From JBFWUM01 sp050247255 (GTDB taxonomy: Bacteria > Acidobacteriota > Vicinamibacteria > Vicinamibacterales > UBA2999), in NCBI GenBank assembly GCA_050247255.1, contig JBFWUM010000014.1, positions 1 to 64,000 of the forward strand: a stretch of DNA of 64,000 nt, read 5' to 3'. A program made the position numbers and the translations under genes. Every line of letters begins with the position of its first letter. Positions within the stretch are counted from its first letter, which is position 1. Below are positions 10,821-19,556 of the stretch, in pieces. The notes below the pieces were generated by a model. The model did not search any database. It saw nothing but the letters and a program-made list of their open reading frames with translations, and had not been told where the DNA came from.

Positions 10821-12349
10821 GGGCGGCACAACAGCCCGCGCGCCTGACGACGGTCCCTGCCGGCATGCCGGCCTCTTCGACTCGGCGGCCCCTGGCGCAA
10901 CCGCGGATCGGCACGTCAGAAGTCGTCATCGCCGGCGCCGCTGCTGTTACCCTTGCCCTCGCCGTACTGACCGGAGATCTGGGGATTCTCGCGTCCGCGA
11001 CGGCGATGTGGCTTTTCGCGCTGCGGTTTGGCTGGGCGCACCGGCGGGCGCTGCCGATGTTCCTGTGGCTCGGCTTCACCTTCTTCTACCCGCACGTGGC
11101 CCAGGCCTACACCTCGCTTCAGGAGAAGGCGACGATCGAGGGGGCGCTCGCCTGGGCGATCGGTCTGGTGTCGTTCAGTGGCGCTGTCCCGGCGCTTGCC
11201 CGGTCACGCTGGCTCGTCTTCAGCCTCGGCCTCTGGCTACTTTGGGGGCTCATGGCGTACGTCCCGGTGCTGCTCACGTGGTTGAATGTTCTGCCGCCCT
11301 CTGATCCCTTTGCGCTGACCTATTCCGCACTGAAGACTGCTGTCCCGATTCTGGGCGCTGGCGGGGTGGCGCTGGCCGCCGGCGCGGCCATTCGCGAACC
11401 GGCGGATCTCGAACGCCTTGGCCGGGCGGTTCTTGTCGGCACCGGCCTGGTCGCGGTCGCCGCCCTCGTGCAGGCGATGATGGGCGCCGACTGGATCAAC
11501 TCGAACTATGAATCACAGGCCGGCCGTCTTCACGGCGTCTCGGTTCCCGACGCGAATGGATACGCTCGCCTGTTGCTGATGCCCAGCCTCCTGCTGATGG
11601 CCCTGGCGATCGCTGGGCGCCACGCGGCGTGGAGGCGCGGGCTCTGGCTCGTTCTCGTACTCGCCGTCATCAGCATCGCCCTCACGCTATCAAGAACCAC
11701 CTACCTGTCGTTCGCCGCGGGTATCGTCGTGCTGCTGCTGCTCAATCTGCGCGCGAGCCGTACGGCGCTGGTCGGTCTGATCCTGGCTGCGGTCCTCTTT
11801 GGCGCAGCCTACGGGCTGGGCATCGCCGATCGATTCGGTCAGGGCGCCGAGCGTCGGTCTGTCGCCAACCTCGAGGGGCGAATCGCCCTCTACGCCGTGC
11901 TCGTGGACATTGTGCGCGAGAACCCCTGGTTCGGGGTGCGTCCAGGCGGATACTTCGAGGCACTCGATGAGATCAACCTGCAGAGCGAGACCCAGGTATC
12001 GCGCGGCGGCGCCCACAACATGGTGCTGGCGATTGCGTCGGAGTGGGGGCTGCCAATGGCATTCGCCCTTCTCGCAGCGCTAGCCGGTACTATCTGGACC
12101 AGCTTCGACGCCCTGCGGAGACTGCGCCTTGCGCGTGCAGCGCCCGCAGCCCCGCTGCTGCGCGCCGTGCTCACGGCACTTGTGGCCGTTGCTGTGGCCT
12201 ACCTGGTGCATGGGTTGACCGAGAATGTGCCGTACGACCATGTGTTCGTTCTCCTTGGGCTGGCGGCGGCGATTCGTTTTGCCGTCGTTCCCGCGTTGCC
12301 TGCGCAAGTACCGACGTACGCTCAGCGGGGTCGGGTACTCTGGCGATGA
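10817..12349 (+). CDS. O-antigen ligase/polymerase-like membrane protein (Wzy_C)
   Basis: 510 aa with about twelve hydrophobic segments. The periplasmic loop before the last helices carries SRGGAHNMVLAIASEWGLP, the His-Asn motif of the Wzy_C/WaaL superfamily, and an earlier loop has GRIALYAVLVDIVRENPWFGVRPGGY. Such proteins polymerise repeat units or ligate glycan to an acceptor. With the ABC transporter upstream, a ligase or polymerase role is plausible. A second family member lies at 34755. The first ~30 residues are polar and unusual, so the true start might lie downstream, though the ATGA overlap supports this one. Confidence 0.87.
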   Translation: MRAAQQPARLTTVPAGMPASSTRRPLAQPRIGTSEVVIAGAAAVTLALAVLTGDLGILASATAMWLFALRFGWAHRRALPMFLWLGFTFFYPHVAQAYTSLQEKATIEGALAWAIGLVSFSGAVPALARSRWLVFSLGLWLLWGLMAYVPVLLTWLNVLPPSDPFALTYSALKTAVPILGAGGVALAAGAAIREPADLERLGRAVLVGTGLVAVAALVQAMMGADWINSNYESQAGRLHGVSVPDANGYARLLLMPSLLLMALAIAGRHAAWRRGLWLVLVLAVISIALTLSRTTYLSFAAGIVVLLLLNLRASRTALVGLILAAVLFGAAYGLGIADRFGQGAERRSVANLEGRIALYAVLVDIVRENPWFGVRPGGYFEALDEINLQSETQVSRGGAHNMVLAIASEWGLPMAFALLAALAGTIWTSFDALRRLRLARAAPAAPLLRAVLTALVAVAVAYLVHGLTENVPYDHVFVLLGLAAAIRFAVVPALPAQVPTYAQRGRVLWR

Positions 12350-13191
12350 AGAGCGTCCGGCGAACTGTCAGCGATGGCGCGCTCTCCTTGCTCATACGCA
12401 CGCTCTATTTGACCGGCAAAGAGAACGGCGACCGTCTGTGTGCCAGGCTGGCCGAAACCGTCGCGCCAGTTGTGTCTCACCCTACCTCGGTTGGTGACAT
12501 TCGCATCCTGTGCGCGGGGGAAACCTCTGAGTGGCGCATCCGCACGCTGCTGACGAAGGAACCGGAGACCCTCGACTGGATCAGCGGCTTCGGTGACGAC
12601 GATACGCTGTGGGACGTCGGCGCGAACATCGGCCTCTACTCTTTGTATGCCGCGCGCCGCGGGGTGCGGGTGCTGGCGTTCGAGCCGTCTGCGCCGAACT
12701 ATTACCTGCTCAACCGGAACATTGCGCTCAACGACCTCGCCGGCTACATCGGTGCATACTGCCTTGCCTTTGCGGGGAAGTCGGGATTGGATGCGCTCTA
12801 CATGACTGACGCCCAACTGGGCGGCGCGCGCAACAGTTTCGGCACGGCTGTCGACTGGCGGGGCCTGCCTCTCGTGGCGGGTACCACGCAGGCGACCGTC
12901 GGATTCCGCATTGATGAGTTCGTGCGAGGATTCAATCCACGGTTTCCAACGCATCTCAAGATCGACGTCGACGGATTGGAAAGCCGGATCGTGGAAGGGG
13001 CTGCGGAGACGCTCGCCGACCCTCGTCTCCGATCGGTGCTGATCGAGCTGGATACCGCCCGTTCGGACTATTGTCGCGGCGTCGAATCGGCGATGGCGGC
13101 AGCCGGGTTGCGGCTCATTGACAGGCGCCGCTCACCAATGTTCGACGGTACTCCGTACGCGTCGTCTTACAACCATATCTTCGCCCGATGA
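12346..13191 (+). CDS. FkbM family methyltransferase
   Basis: 281 aa. TLWDVGANIGLYSLYAARRG and VLAFEPSAPNYYLL are motif I and II of FkbM-type SAM methyltransferases; HLKIDVDGLESRIVEGA and the C-terminal LIELDT complete the family pattern. These enzymes O-methylate sugars of surface glycans and natural products. The start ATG is at the ATGA overlap with the O-antigen ligase-like gene and the stop overlaps the next start in the same way. Confidence 0.9.
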   Translation: MKSVRRTVSDGALSLLIRTLYLTGKENGDRLCARLAETVAPVVSHPTSVGDIRILCAGETSEWRIRTLLTKEPETLDWISGFGDDDTLWDVGANIGLYSLYAARRGVRVLAFEPSAPNYYLLNRNIALNDLAGYIGAYCLAFAGKSGLDALYMTDAQLGGARNSFGTAVDWRGLPLVAGTTQATVGFRIDEFVRGFNPRFPTHLKIDVDGLESRIVEGAAETLADPRLRSVLIELDTARSDYCRGVESAMAAAGLRLIDRRRSPMFDGTPYASSYNHIFAR

Positions 13192-14342
13192 TCAGGCGAG
13201 CGGACCCCTACCACAAGGCCAACAGCCTCGGAGAACTGCGCGGCGGCGATCGCTCGAGCGCCGACGTCGTGCACCGCATCGAGCGGCTGCACGCAAGTCT
13301 CGAGGATGTTCCGGCCGCATCGTCGTTCGATCGCATTGTCCGGCGTGCATGCGACGATACACTGGGGCTGTCGTCTGACGACGGGCGGTGCCGGTTCGTG
13401 CTTCGGGAGCACGTGATCGAGGAGTTGCGAAGGCTCCCCGACCACCTGCTGCCGCGCTATCTGTTCTATCGATACCGTTACGAGGTCTTTCCGCAGACGC
13501 ACGAAGTTGATGGGTTTCCCCCCTGCCTGCAGATCGAGCCGACGTCGATCTGCAACTACCGCTGCGTATTCTGTTATCAGACCGACCGGCAACTGACCTC
13601 CCCGGGCAATGGGCACATGGGACTCATGTCCCTCGACCTGTTCAAGCGGGTCATCGACGAGGCAGAAGGCCGGTGCGAAGCCGTGACCCTGGCGTCCCGC
13701 GGGGAGCCGCTGATGGCCCGGCAGATCACTGAGATGCTCGGGTATCTCAGGGGGAAATTCGTTGCCGCCAAAGTGAACACCAACGCTTGGTTCCTCGACG
13801 AGGCCAAGGCTCATGCTTTGCTGGAGGCCGATCTCAACACGCTCGTGTTCTCCGCCGACGCTGCGGAGCCGGAGCTGTATGGCCGGCTCCGGGTCAATGG
13901 CCGCCTCGACCGGGTGCTCGCCAACGTCGAGATGTTCGCGCGAATCCGCGAGCGCGACTACCCGACGTCGCGGACTATCACCCGCGTCTCCGGCGTGCGC
14001 GTTGGCGGGCAGCAGGACATCGCGTCGATGCAGGCGGTGTGGGGTGGCCTGGTCGATCAGGTGGCGTTTGTCGATTACCAGCCGTGGGAGAACACCTACG
14101 AGCGGCCGTTGAGCGCCGTAGACGCGCCGTGCTCGGACCTGTGGCGCCGGATGTTCGTGTGGTGGGACGGCCGAATCAACCCGTGCGACGTCGATTACCG
14201 CTCCACCCTGAGCGGCGGCCGGCTTGGTGACACGACGCTCGCCGATGCCTGGCGCGGCGAGGCGTACGACCGCCTGAGAGCCGCTCACGTCAATGGCGGC
14301 CGGTCCCAGCAGCATCCCTGCAACCGTTGCACGCTGGTCTAG
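13188..14342 (+). CDS. radical SAM protein with SPASM-like C-terminus
   Basis: 384 aa. The cluster-binding motif is C-x3-C-x2-C (Cys122, Cys126, Cys129) in SICNYRCVFCYQTDRQ, followed by TLASRGEPL (the GGEP-like AdoMet contact). The C-terminal part has DAPCSDLWRRMFVWWDGRINPCD and a last HPCNRCTLV, a SPASM/twitch-like set of cysteines for auxiliary Fe-S clusters. SPASM proteins often act on peptides, but members in polysaccharide loci act on sugars. An N-terminal ~110 residue region precedes the barrel. Substrate unknown. Confidence 0.88.
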   Translation: MIRRADPYHKANSLGELRGGDRSSADVVHRIERLHASLEDVPAASSFDRIVRRACDDTLGLSSDDGRCRFVLREHVIEELRRLPDHLLPRYLFYRYRYEVFPQTHEVDGFPPCLQIEPTSICNYRCVFCYQTDRQLTSPGNGHMGLMSLDLFKRVIDEAEGRCEAVTLASRGEPLMARQITEMLGYLRGKFVAAKVNTNAWFLDEAKAHALLEADLNTLVFSADAAEPELYGRLRVNGRLDRVLANVEMFARIRERDYPTSRTITRVSGVRVGGQQDIASMQAVWGGLVDQVAFVDYQPWENTYERPLSAVDAPCSDLWRRMFVWWDGRINPCDVDYRSTLSGGRLGDTTLADAWRGEAYDRLRAAHVNGGRSQQHPCNRCTLV

Positions 14343-14360
14343 GGTGCCCATGTCCTCACG

Positions 14361-15128
14361 ATGATCTGCGCATTACAGCTCGGACGAGAGAGGAGCGTCG
14401 GCTTTCCCGGCAAGAACACCCTGCCCGTCCTCGGACGGCCATTGATGCTCTACCCGCTCATGGCGGCCCAGGCGGCACCCTCGATCGATCGGATCTATGT
14501 GTCGACCGATTCGCCGGCAATCAGGAAGATCGCGGGCGCTGCGGGCGCGCGGCTCATAGAGCGGCCCGCGGAACTGGCGACGAAGACCGCGCTCGGCGAG
14601 GATGCCTTCGCCCACGGCTACCGCGTGATTCGCGAGGAACTCGCCGCGGAGGGAGAGGCCCTCGAACTCGTGGTGCTCCTGTTCTGCAATGCCCCGACGG
14701 TCACGGCGGCGCTGCTCGAGCAGGGAATCGATGCGCTGCGCCGGAGGCGGGACGCCGATTCGGCCGTGACGGTCTCCGTCTACAACATGTGGAGCCCGCT
14801 GCGTGCGCGGAAGCTCGGGGACGATGGCTGCCTGCAGCCGTTCGTACCCTTTGAGACCTTTGGTGATCCCGCGACGCTCTCGTGTGACCGCGACTCGCAG
14901 GGCGACGTCTACTACGCTGACATGGGCGCCTCGATTGTGCGCCCCCACTGCCTGGAGCATCTCGACGAGGGACTGCTGCCGCAGAAGTGGATGGGGCGGA
15001 GGATTCTTCCGCTGCCGCAATGGGGAGGTCTCGACGTCGACTACCCGTGGCAGATTCCCCTCGTCGAGTACTGGCTGAAGGAACACGGCTTCACCGACGC
15101 GTGGACCCCGTACGATGCCCTCACCTGA
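14361..15128 (+). CDS. NeuA-like acylneuraminate cytidylyltransferase
   Basis: 255 aa. The N-terminus MICALQLGRERSVGFPGKNT departs slightly from the usual A-R-x-G-S-K-x-x-P-x-K-N but keeps the R..S..FPGKN pattern. IYVSTDSPAIRKIA and the FCNAPTVT segment match CMP-sialic acid synthetases (where Q-P-T-S-P is more usual). It should activate the NeuB product with CTP; the missing Q-P-T in the active-site strand is a deviation worth modelling. It lies five genes downstream of the NeuB-family gene, in the same transcript. Confidence 0.8.
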   Translation: MICALQLGRERSVGFPGKNTLPVLGRPLMLYPLMAAQAAPSIDRIYVSTDSPAIRKIAGAAGARLIERPAELATKTALGEDAFAHGYRVIREELAAEGEALELVVLLFCNAPTVTAALLEQGIDALRRRRDADSAVTVSVYNMWSPLRARKLGDDGCLQPFVPFETFGDPATLSCDRDSQGDVYYADMGASIVRPHCLEHLDEGLLPQKWMGRRILPLPQWGGLDVDYPWQIPLVEYWLKEHGFTDAWTPYDALT

Positions 15129-15873
15129 TCTTGGCCTGACCGGACGGCGAGTCCTCGTGACCGGCGCCAGTTCTGGAATCGGCCGTGCCACCGCGACGTT
15201 GCTGGGACGCGCCGGGGCACTGGTCGGCGTGCACTGTCACACGCACGTTGCCGCCGCGCAGGCGGTGGCCGCGGACATCGAACGGACGGGAGGCCGTGCG
15301 TGCGTGCTGGATGCGGATGTGACGGACCCGGCGGCGCGCCAGAACCTGATTCCGCGCATGCTTGACGCGCTTGGCGGCCTCGACGCGCTTGTCAACAATG
15401 CCGGGGGCATTCCGAACGCCCGGTCTCTCGACGACCTCACCGAGGCCGATTGGGACGCCGCACTCGAGCTGAACCTGACCGCACCCTTCTTCCTCTCCCA
15501 GGCCGCATTTGCGCATATGCGGGAGAACGGGGGAGGAAAGATTGTCAACGTGACGTCCGTTGGCGTCCACTACGCGGGCTCCGCCACAACCATGCACTAC
15601 AGCGCCGCCAAAGCAGCCCTCGAACTCGTCACTCGGGCCCTCGCCCGGTCGGGCGCGCCGCATGGAATTCTGGTCAACGCCGTGCGGCCCGGATTCATCG
15701 ACACGCCGTTGCATCAACACCTATCGGCCGAGGCCCGGCAACGCCGGCTGCAGATGGTGCCCCTCAAGCGTGCCGGTACGCCCGCCGACGTGGGCAGGAT
15801 GATTCTCTATCTCCTCTCATCCGGCGCGGACTTCGTCACGGGGCAAATCATCGGCGTTACGGGAGGGGATTGA
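15115..15873 (+). CDS. short-chain dehydrogenase/reductase (FabG-like)
   Basis: 252 aa classical SDR. VLVTGASSGIGRATA binds NAD(P), LVNNAGG is the conserved NNAG, and the catalytic Ser-Tyr-Lys set is in NVTSVGVHYAGS and HYSAAKAALE, followed by VNAVRPGFIDTPL. It overlaps the cytidylyltransferase by 14 bases. In nonulosonate loci SDRs of this type (Leg/Pse-like) can reduce or oxidise the precursor; it is not a fatty-acid gene by context. Confidence 0.92.
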   Translation: MPSPDLGLTGRRVLVTGASSGIGRATATLLGRAGALVGVHCHTHVAAAQAVAADIERTGGRACVLDADVTDPAARQNLIPRMLDALGGLDALVNNAGGIPNARSLDDLTEADWDAALELNLTAPFFLSQAAFAHMRENGGGKIVNVTSVGVHYAGSATTMHYSAAKAALELVTRALARSGAPHGILVNAVRPGFIDTPLHQHLSAEARQRRLQMVPLKRAGTPADVGRMILYLLSSGADFVTGQIIGVTGGD

Positions 15874-15875
15874 GC

Positions 15876-16904
15876 ATGAGCGATCCTGCGCGCCGCGTGC
15901 TCATCACCACCGTGCCATTCGGCGCGCCCGACCGCCAAGCGCTCGACCTGCTCGACAGCGCCGGGGTCGACTACACCATCAACCCGATCGGCCGCCGCTT
16001 GAAGGAGGCGGAGCTCCTCACGCTCGCCCGGGACTTCGGCGTCATCATTGCCGGGACCGAACCGATCACCGCGGCGGTCATCGGGGCGGCGCCGCACCTC
16101 CGGCTGATCTCGCGTGTCGGCATCGGGCTCGACAGCGTCGACCTGTCGGCGACCCGTGCCCGGCGGGTCAGTGTTGCCTACACACCGGACGCTCCCGCGC
16201 CGGCCGTCGCCGAACTGACGATCGGGCTGATGCTGTCGCTGCTGCGCCACGTGCCGTTCGCCGACCGCGCGCTGCGCCAGGGCCGCTGGCTGAGGCTGAT
16301 GGGGCGGCGCCTGGAGGAAATTACGGTCGGCATCGTCGGCGTCGGCCGCGTCGGTCGCCGGGTGGTCGCCGCGCTCCGCGGCGGCTTCCCCGGAGTGCAC
16401 ATCCTTGCCAACGATCTCGCGCCCGACACCACGTTTGGCGCTGCCCACCGGATCGAATGGGTCGAGAAGGCGGAGCTGTTCCGGAGCAGCGATGTCGTCA
16501 GCGTGCACGTGCCGTTGACGCCAACCACGCAGGGGATGATCGGCGCCGACGAACTGGCGCTGATGCGGCCGACCGCCCTCCTGATCAACACCGCACGCGG
16601 CGGCGTCGTCGCCGAGGCGGCGCTGGCAGACGCCCTGCGGTCCGGGCGCCTGCTGGGCGCGGCCATGGATGTCTTCTCGCAGGAGCCGTACGAGGGCGAG
16701 CTCGCCGGTGTGGAGCAGTGTCTGCTGACGTGCCACATGGGATCGATGTCGATCGACTGCCGGACGCGGATGGAAGTCGAGGCAACCGAAGAGGCCATAC
16801 GGTTTCTTCGTGGGGAGCCGCTGCAGCGGCCCGTGCCGCAGCACGAGTACGAGATTCATGCCGCGCGCACCGCGGCGCTCGCCGCTGGCGACCGAGCGTT
16901 CTAA
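15876..16904 (+). CDS. D-2-hydroxyacid dehydrogenase (PGDH-like)
   Basis: 342 aa. The NAD motif is VGIVGVGRVGRRVV, and LLINTARGGVVAEAAL carries the substrate-side Arg region; the catalytic His is in LLTCHMGSMSID, which replaces the usual P-H-I-G. The family interconverts 2-keto and D-2-hydroxy acids. Two bases separate it from the SDR. Together with the PhyH, SDR and radical SAM genes it suggests synthesis of an unusual acyl or sugar-acid substituent. Confidence 0.9.
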   Translation: MSDPARRVLITTVPFGAPDRQALDLLDSAGVDYTINPIGRRLKEAELLTLARDFGVIIAGTEPITAAVIGAAPHLRLISRVGIGLDSVDLSATRARRVSVAYTPDAPAPAVAELTIGLMLSLLRHVPFADRALRQGRWLRLMGRRLEEITVGIVGVGRVGRRVVAALRGGFPGVHILANDLAPDTTFGAAHRIEWVEKAELFRSSDVVSVHVPLTPTTQGMIGADELALMRPTALLINTARGGVVAEAALADALRSGRLLGAAMDVFSQEPYEGELAGVEQCLLTCHMGSMSIDCRTRMEVEATEEAIRFLRGEPLQRPVPQHEYEIHAARTAALAAGDRAF

Positions 16905-16925
16905 GCATTCAACACAGGGCCACGC

Positions 16926-18593
16926 ATGCAGGATCAGCACCGAGACACAACGTTCTTCGAGGTCAAGCAGCCGACCGTCCTTCCGCCTTTGCCGAAGGAC
17001 CCCACGCCGAAGCCATTTCGGGTGCTGCTCGTCTACCCAAACTACTCGATGGTCAACCTGCTGCCGACCAACATCGGCATTCTCACGGCCTGCCTGCGCC
17101 AGAACGGGTTCGTCGTCGATTTGTTCGATACCACCTTCTACCGGACCGCGGAGAAAACGCTCGACGAAATACGGGTCGAGAATCTTCAGGTACGGAAGTT
17201 CAACTTCGAGGACGCCGGGGTCCGGTTCAAGACCACCAACTACGTCGACGATTTCGTCCGCAAGGTTGAGGATTTCAAGCCCGACTTGATCGGTGTCTCG
17301 GCGGTCGAAGACACCTGGCCGCAGGGGCGTACCCTGATCGAGGCCGTGTCTGGCCACGCCGCCAAGGTGATCGTCGGCGGTGTGCTGCCGACGCTCGCCC
17401 CCGAGGTTCCAATCGCTCACCCGGACGTGGACATGATTTGTGTCGGCGAAGGAGAGCACGCCATTGTCGAGCTCGCGACGGCACTGATGAACGGCGACGC
17501 CATCGCGTCGATTCGCAATCTCTGGGTCAAGACGGCGGACGGCGTCGTCAAGAACCCAATTCGGCCACCGATGCCGATGGACGACGTGCCCTTCGGCGAC
17601 TTCGATCTCTTCGACAAGGAACGGTTCTTCCGGCCCATGCAGGGCAAGGTAGTCCGGATGGCGCCAATCGAAACCGATCGGGGCTGCCCCTACAAGTGCC
17701 GGTTCTGCGAGGCGCCATCGCTGGTCGGTCTCTACAAGGAGGCGACCGGACACTATTACTTCCGGCGCAAGAGCTGGGCGAAGGTCAAGGAGGAGATCGA
17801 TCTCTACATTCGGAAGTACGGTGTCGAGTACATCTACTTCAACGCCGAAACCTTTCTCGCCATGAGCGACCGGGAGTTCGACGAGTTCATCCGGATGTTC
17901 GGCACCGTCCGGTTGCCGTTCTGGATGCAGACCAGGATTGAAACCATCACCGAGGCGCGCATCGCGGCACTCGAACGGGTTAACTGCAACCGCATCTCGG
18001 TCGGCCTCGAGCACGGCAACGAGGACTTCCGGCGGCGGATCATCGGCAAGGGGTTCTCGAACGCCCGCATCATCGACGTGTTCAAGATCCTCGACCGCTA
18101 TTCGATCCCGGTGACCATCAACAACATCATTGGCTTCCCTGGAGAGACGCGCGAGCTGATCTTCGACACCATCGAGCTGAACCGCGTGCTGGGCACCGAC
18201 AGCGTCAACGCCTTCTTCTTCACGCCGTATCGCGGAACCGCGATGTACGACGACGCCGTGGCGGCGGGGTATCTGGATGCCACCGGGACGACGAATTCGC
18301 TGATCACAGGGTCGATCCTGAACATGCCGTCGATCAGCAAGGAGGAGATTCTCGGCCTGGTGAGGACGTTTAGTCTCTATGTGAAATTTCCGAAGGAGGA
18401 GTGGCCGGAGATCGCGCTGGCCGAACGGTTCACTCCCGAAGGGGACGCCACGTTTCGTGAACTGTCGAAGCGGTACTACGAGCGCTTCTTCGATCACGAC
18501 TTCAAGTGGACGAAGAAGGCGTGCTTCTCGAGCCGCGCCTACGCGGGCGCGCCGCCTGTCGCCAAGCAGGCCACCGAAGACATCAGCAACTGA
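16926..18593 (+). CDS. B12-binding radical SAM protein
   Basis: 555 aa. Residues ~35-200 form a cobalamin-binding-like Rossmann domain (FRVLLVYPNYSMVNLLPTN, then a later VIVGGVLPTLAPE). The radical SAM motif is RGCPYKCRFCEAP with Cys254, Cys258, Cys261, and NIIGFPGET is the usual later strand motif. The classical DxHxxG of B12 binding is not evident, so cobalamin may bind base-off without the His ligand, as in several class B enzymes. Such enzymes methylate unactivated carbons or rearrange sugars. Role in the glycan locus is unknown; no close neighbour reveals the substrate. Confidence 0.88.
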   Translation: MQDQHRDTTFFEVKQPTVLPPLPKDPTPKPFRVLLVYPNYSMVNLLPTNIGILTACLRQNGFVVDLFDTTFYRTAEKTLDEIRVENLQVRKFNFEDAGVRFKTTNYVDDFVRKVEDFKPDLIGVSAVEDTWPQGRTLIEAVSGHAAKVIVGGVLPTLAPEVPIAHPDVDMICVGEGEHAIVELATALMNGDAIASIRNLWVKTADGVVKNPIRPPMPMDDVPFGDFDLFDKERFFRPMQGKVVRMAPIETDRGCPYKCRFCEAPSLVGLYKEATGHYYFRRKSWAKVKEEIDLYIRKYGVEYIYFNAETFLAMSDREFDEFIRMFGTVRLPFWMQTRIETITEARIAALERVNCNRISVGLEHGNEDFRRRIIGKGFSNARIIDVFKILDRYSIPVTINNIIGFPGETRELIFDTIELNRVLGTDSVNAFFFTPYRGTAMYDDAVAAGYLDATGTTNSLITGSILNMPSISKEEILGLVRTFSLYVKFPKEEWPEIALAERFTPEGDATFRELSKRYYERFFDHDFKWTKKACFSSRAYAGAPPVAKQATEDISN

Positions 18594-18608
18594 CAGGACA
18601 GGGGAGAT

Positions 18609-19556
18609 ATGCGCGTCATCGTTTTTGGCGGCGCCGGCTTTCTCGGAAGCTTTGTGGCCGATGCTCTGGCCGACGCCGGACACGAGGTCGTCATCTTCGA
18701 TCGGAGCCCGTCTCCGTATCGCCGACCGGAACAGCGGGAGATCGTCGGCGACATCCTCGACGAGGCTGCAGTCGCGCACGCGGTCGAGGGCTGTGATGTC
18801 GTGTACAACTACGCCGCCATCGCCGACATCGGCGATGCCAACGAGAGCCCGCTGGAAACGATCAGGGTCAACGTCCTCGGCAACACCATCCTCCTCGAGG
18901 CGTCGCGCTGCGCCGGCGTCAAGCGGTTCGTCTTCGCCAGCACCCTCTACGTCTACAGCCGCGCCGGGGCGTTCTATCGCAGCGGCAAGCAGGCCTGTGA
19001 GCTGATCATCGACGACTACCACCGCGCCTTTGGCCTCCCTTACACGATCCTGCGCTACGGCTCGCTCTACGGTCCGCGGGCGACCCGTGCCAACGGCATC
19101 CACCGGATACTCACCCAGGCGCTCGCCGAGGGCCGCATCGTGCGTGAGGGCGACGGTGAGGAGATGCGCGAGTACATCCACGTGTGGGATGCCGCCCAGA
19201 GCAGCGTCGACATCCTGGCGTCCGAGTTCGAGAACGCGAACATCATCGTCACAGGCCAGCAGCCGGTCAGGGTGAAGGATCTGCTGACGATGGTGCGGGA
19301 AATCCTCGGCGGCCGCATCGCCGTGGAGTACGTGACGCCTGGCGCTGAAGCGGCGGCGCCGAGCCTTCACTACCATATGACGCCCTACTCCTTTCAGCCG
19401 ACGATTGCCCGAAAGCTCGTGCGCACGTCGTACCTGGATCTCGGTCAGGGCCTGCTCGGCCTGATTGCCGGCATGTACCAGTCCCAGCACGACCTTCGGG
19501 ATGGCAACGACGTGCTGTTGGCCGACGGCGCGCACCGAGGGTCCGCGCGGACATGA
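18609..19556 (+). CDS. NAD-dependent epimerase/dehydratase (extended SDR)
   Basis: 315 aa. The N-terminal FGGAGFLGSFVADAL binds NAD; the catalytic Tyr-x3-Lys is in FYRSGKQACEL. FASTLYVYS supplies the Ser/Thr. RYGSLYGPRATRANGI resembles the substrate-binding region of nucleotide-sugar epimerases. A weak RBS (GGGAGA) precedes the ATG by six bases. Probably acts on an NDP-hexose of this locus. Confidence 0.88.
   Translation: MRVIVFGGAGFLGSFVADALADAGHEVVIFDRSPSPYRRPEQREIVGDILDEAAVAHAVEGCDVVYNYAAIADIGDANESPLETIRVNVLGNTILLEASRCAGVKRFVFASTLYVYSRAGAFYRSGKQACELIIDDYHRAFGLPYTILRYGSLYGPRATRANGIHRILTQALAEGRIVREGDGEEMREYIHVWDAAQSSVDILASEFENANIIVTGQQPVRVKDLLTMVREILGGRIAVEYVTPGAEAAAPSLHYHMTPYSFQPTIARKLVRTSYLDLGQGLLGLIAGMYQSQHDLRDGNDVLLADGAHRGSART

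Noticed and set aside
15807..19535. 1242 aa open frame on the minus strand
   Set aside because: It runs antisense to the 2-hydroxyacid dehydrogenase, radical SAM and epimerase genes, all with clear motifs; high GC produces such shadows.
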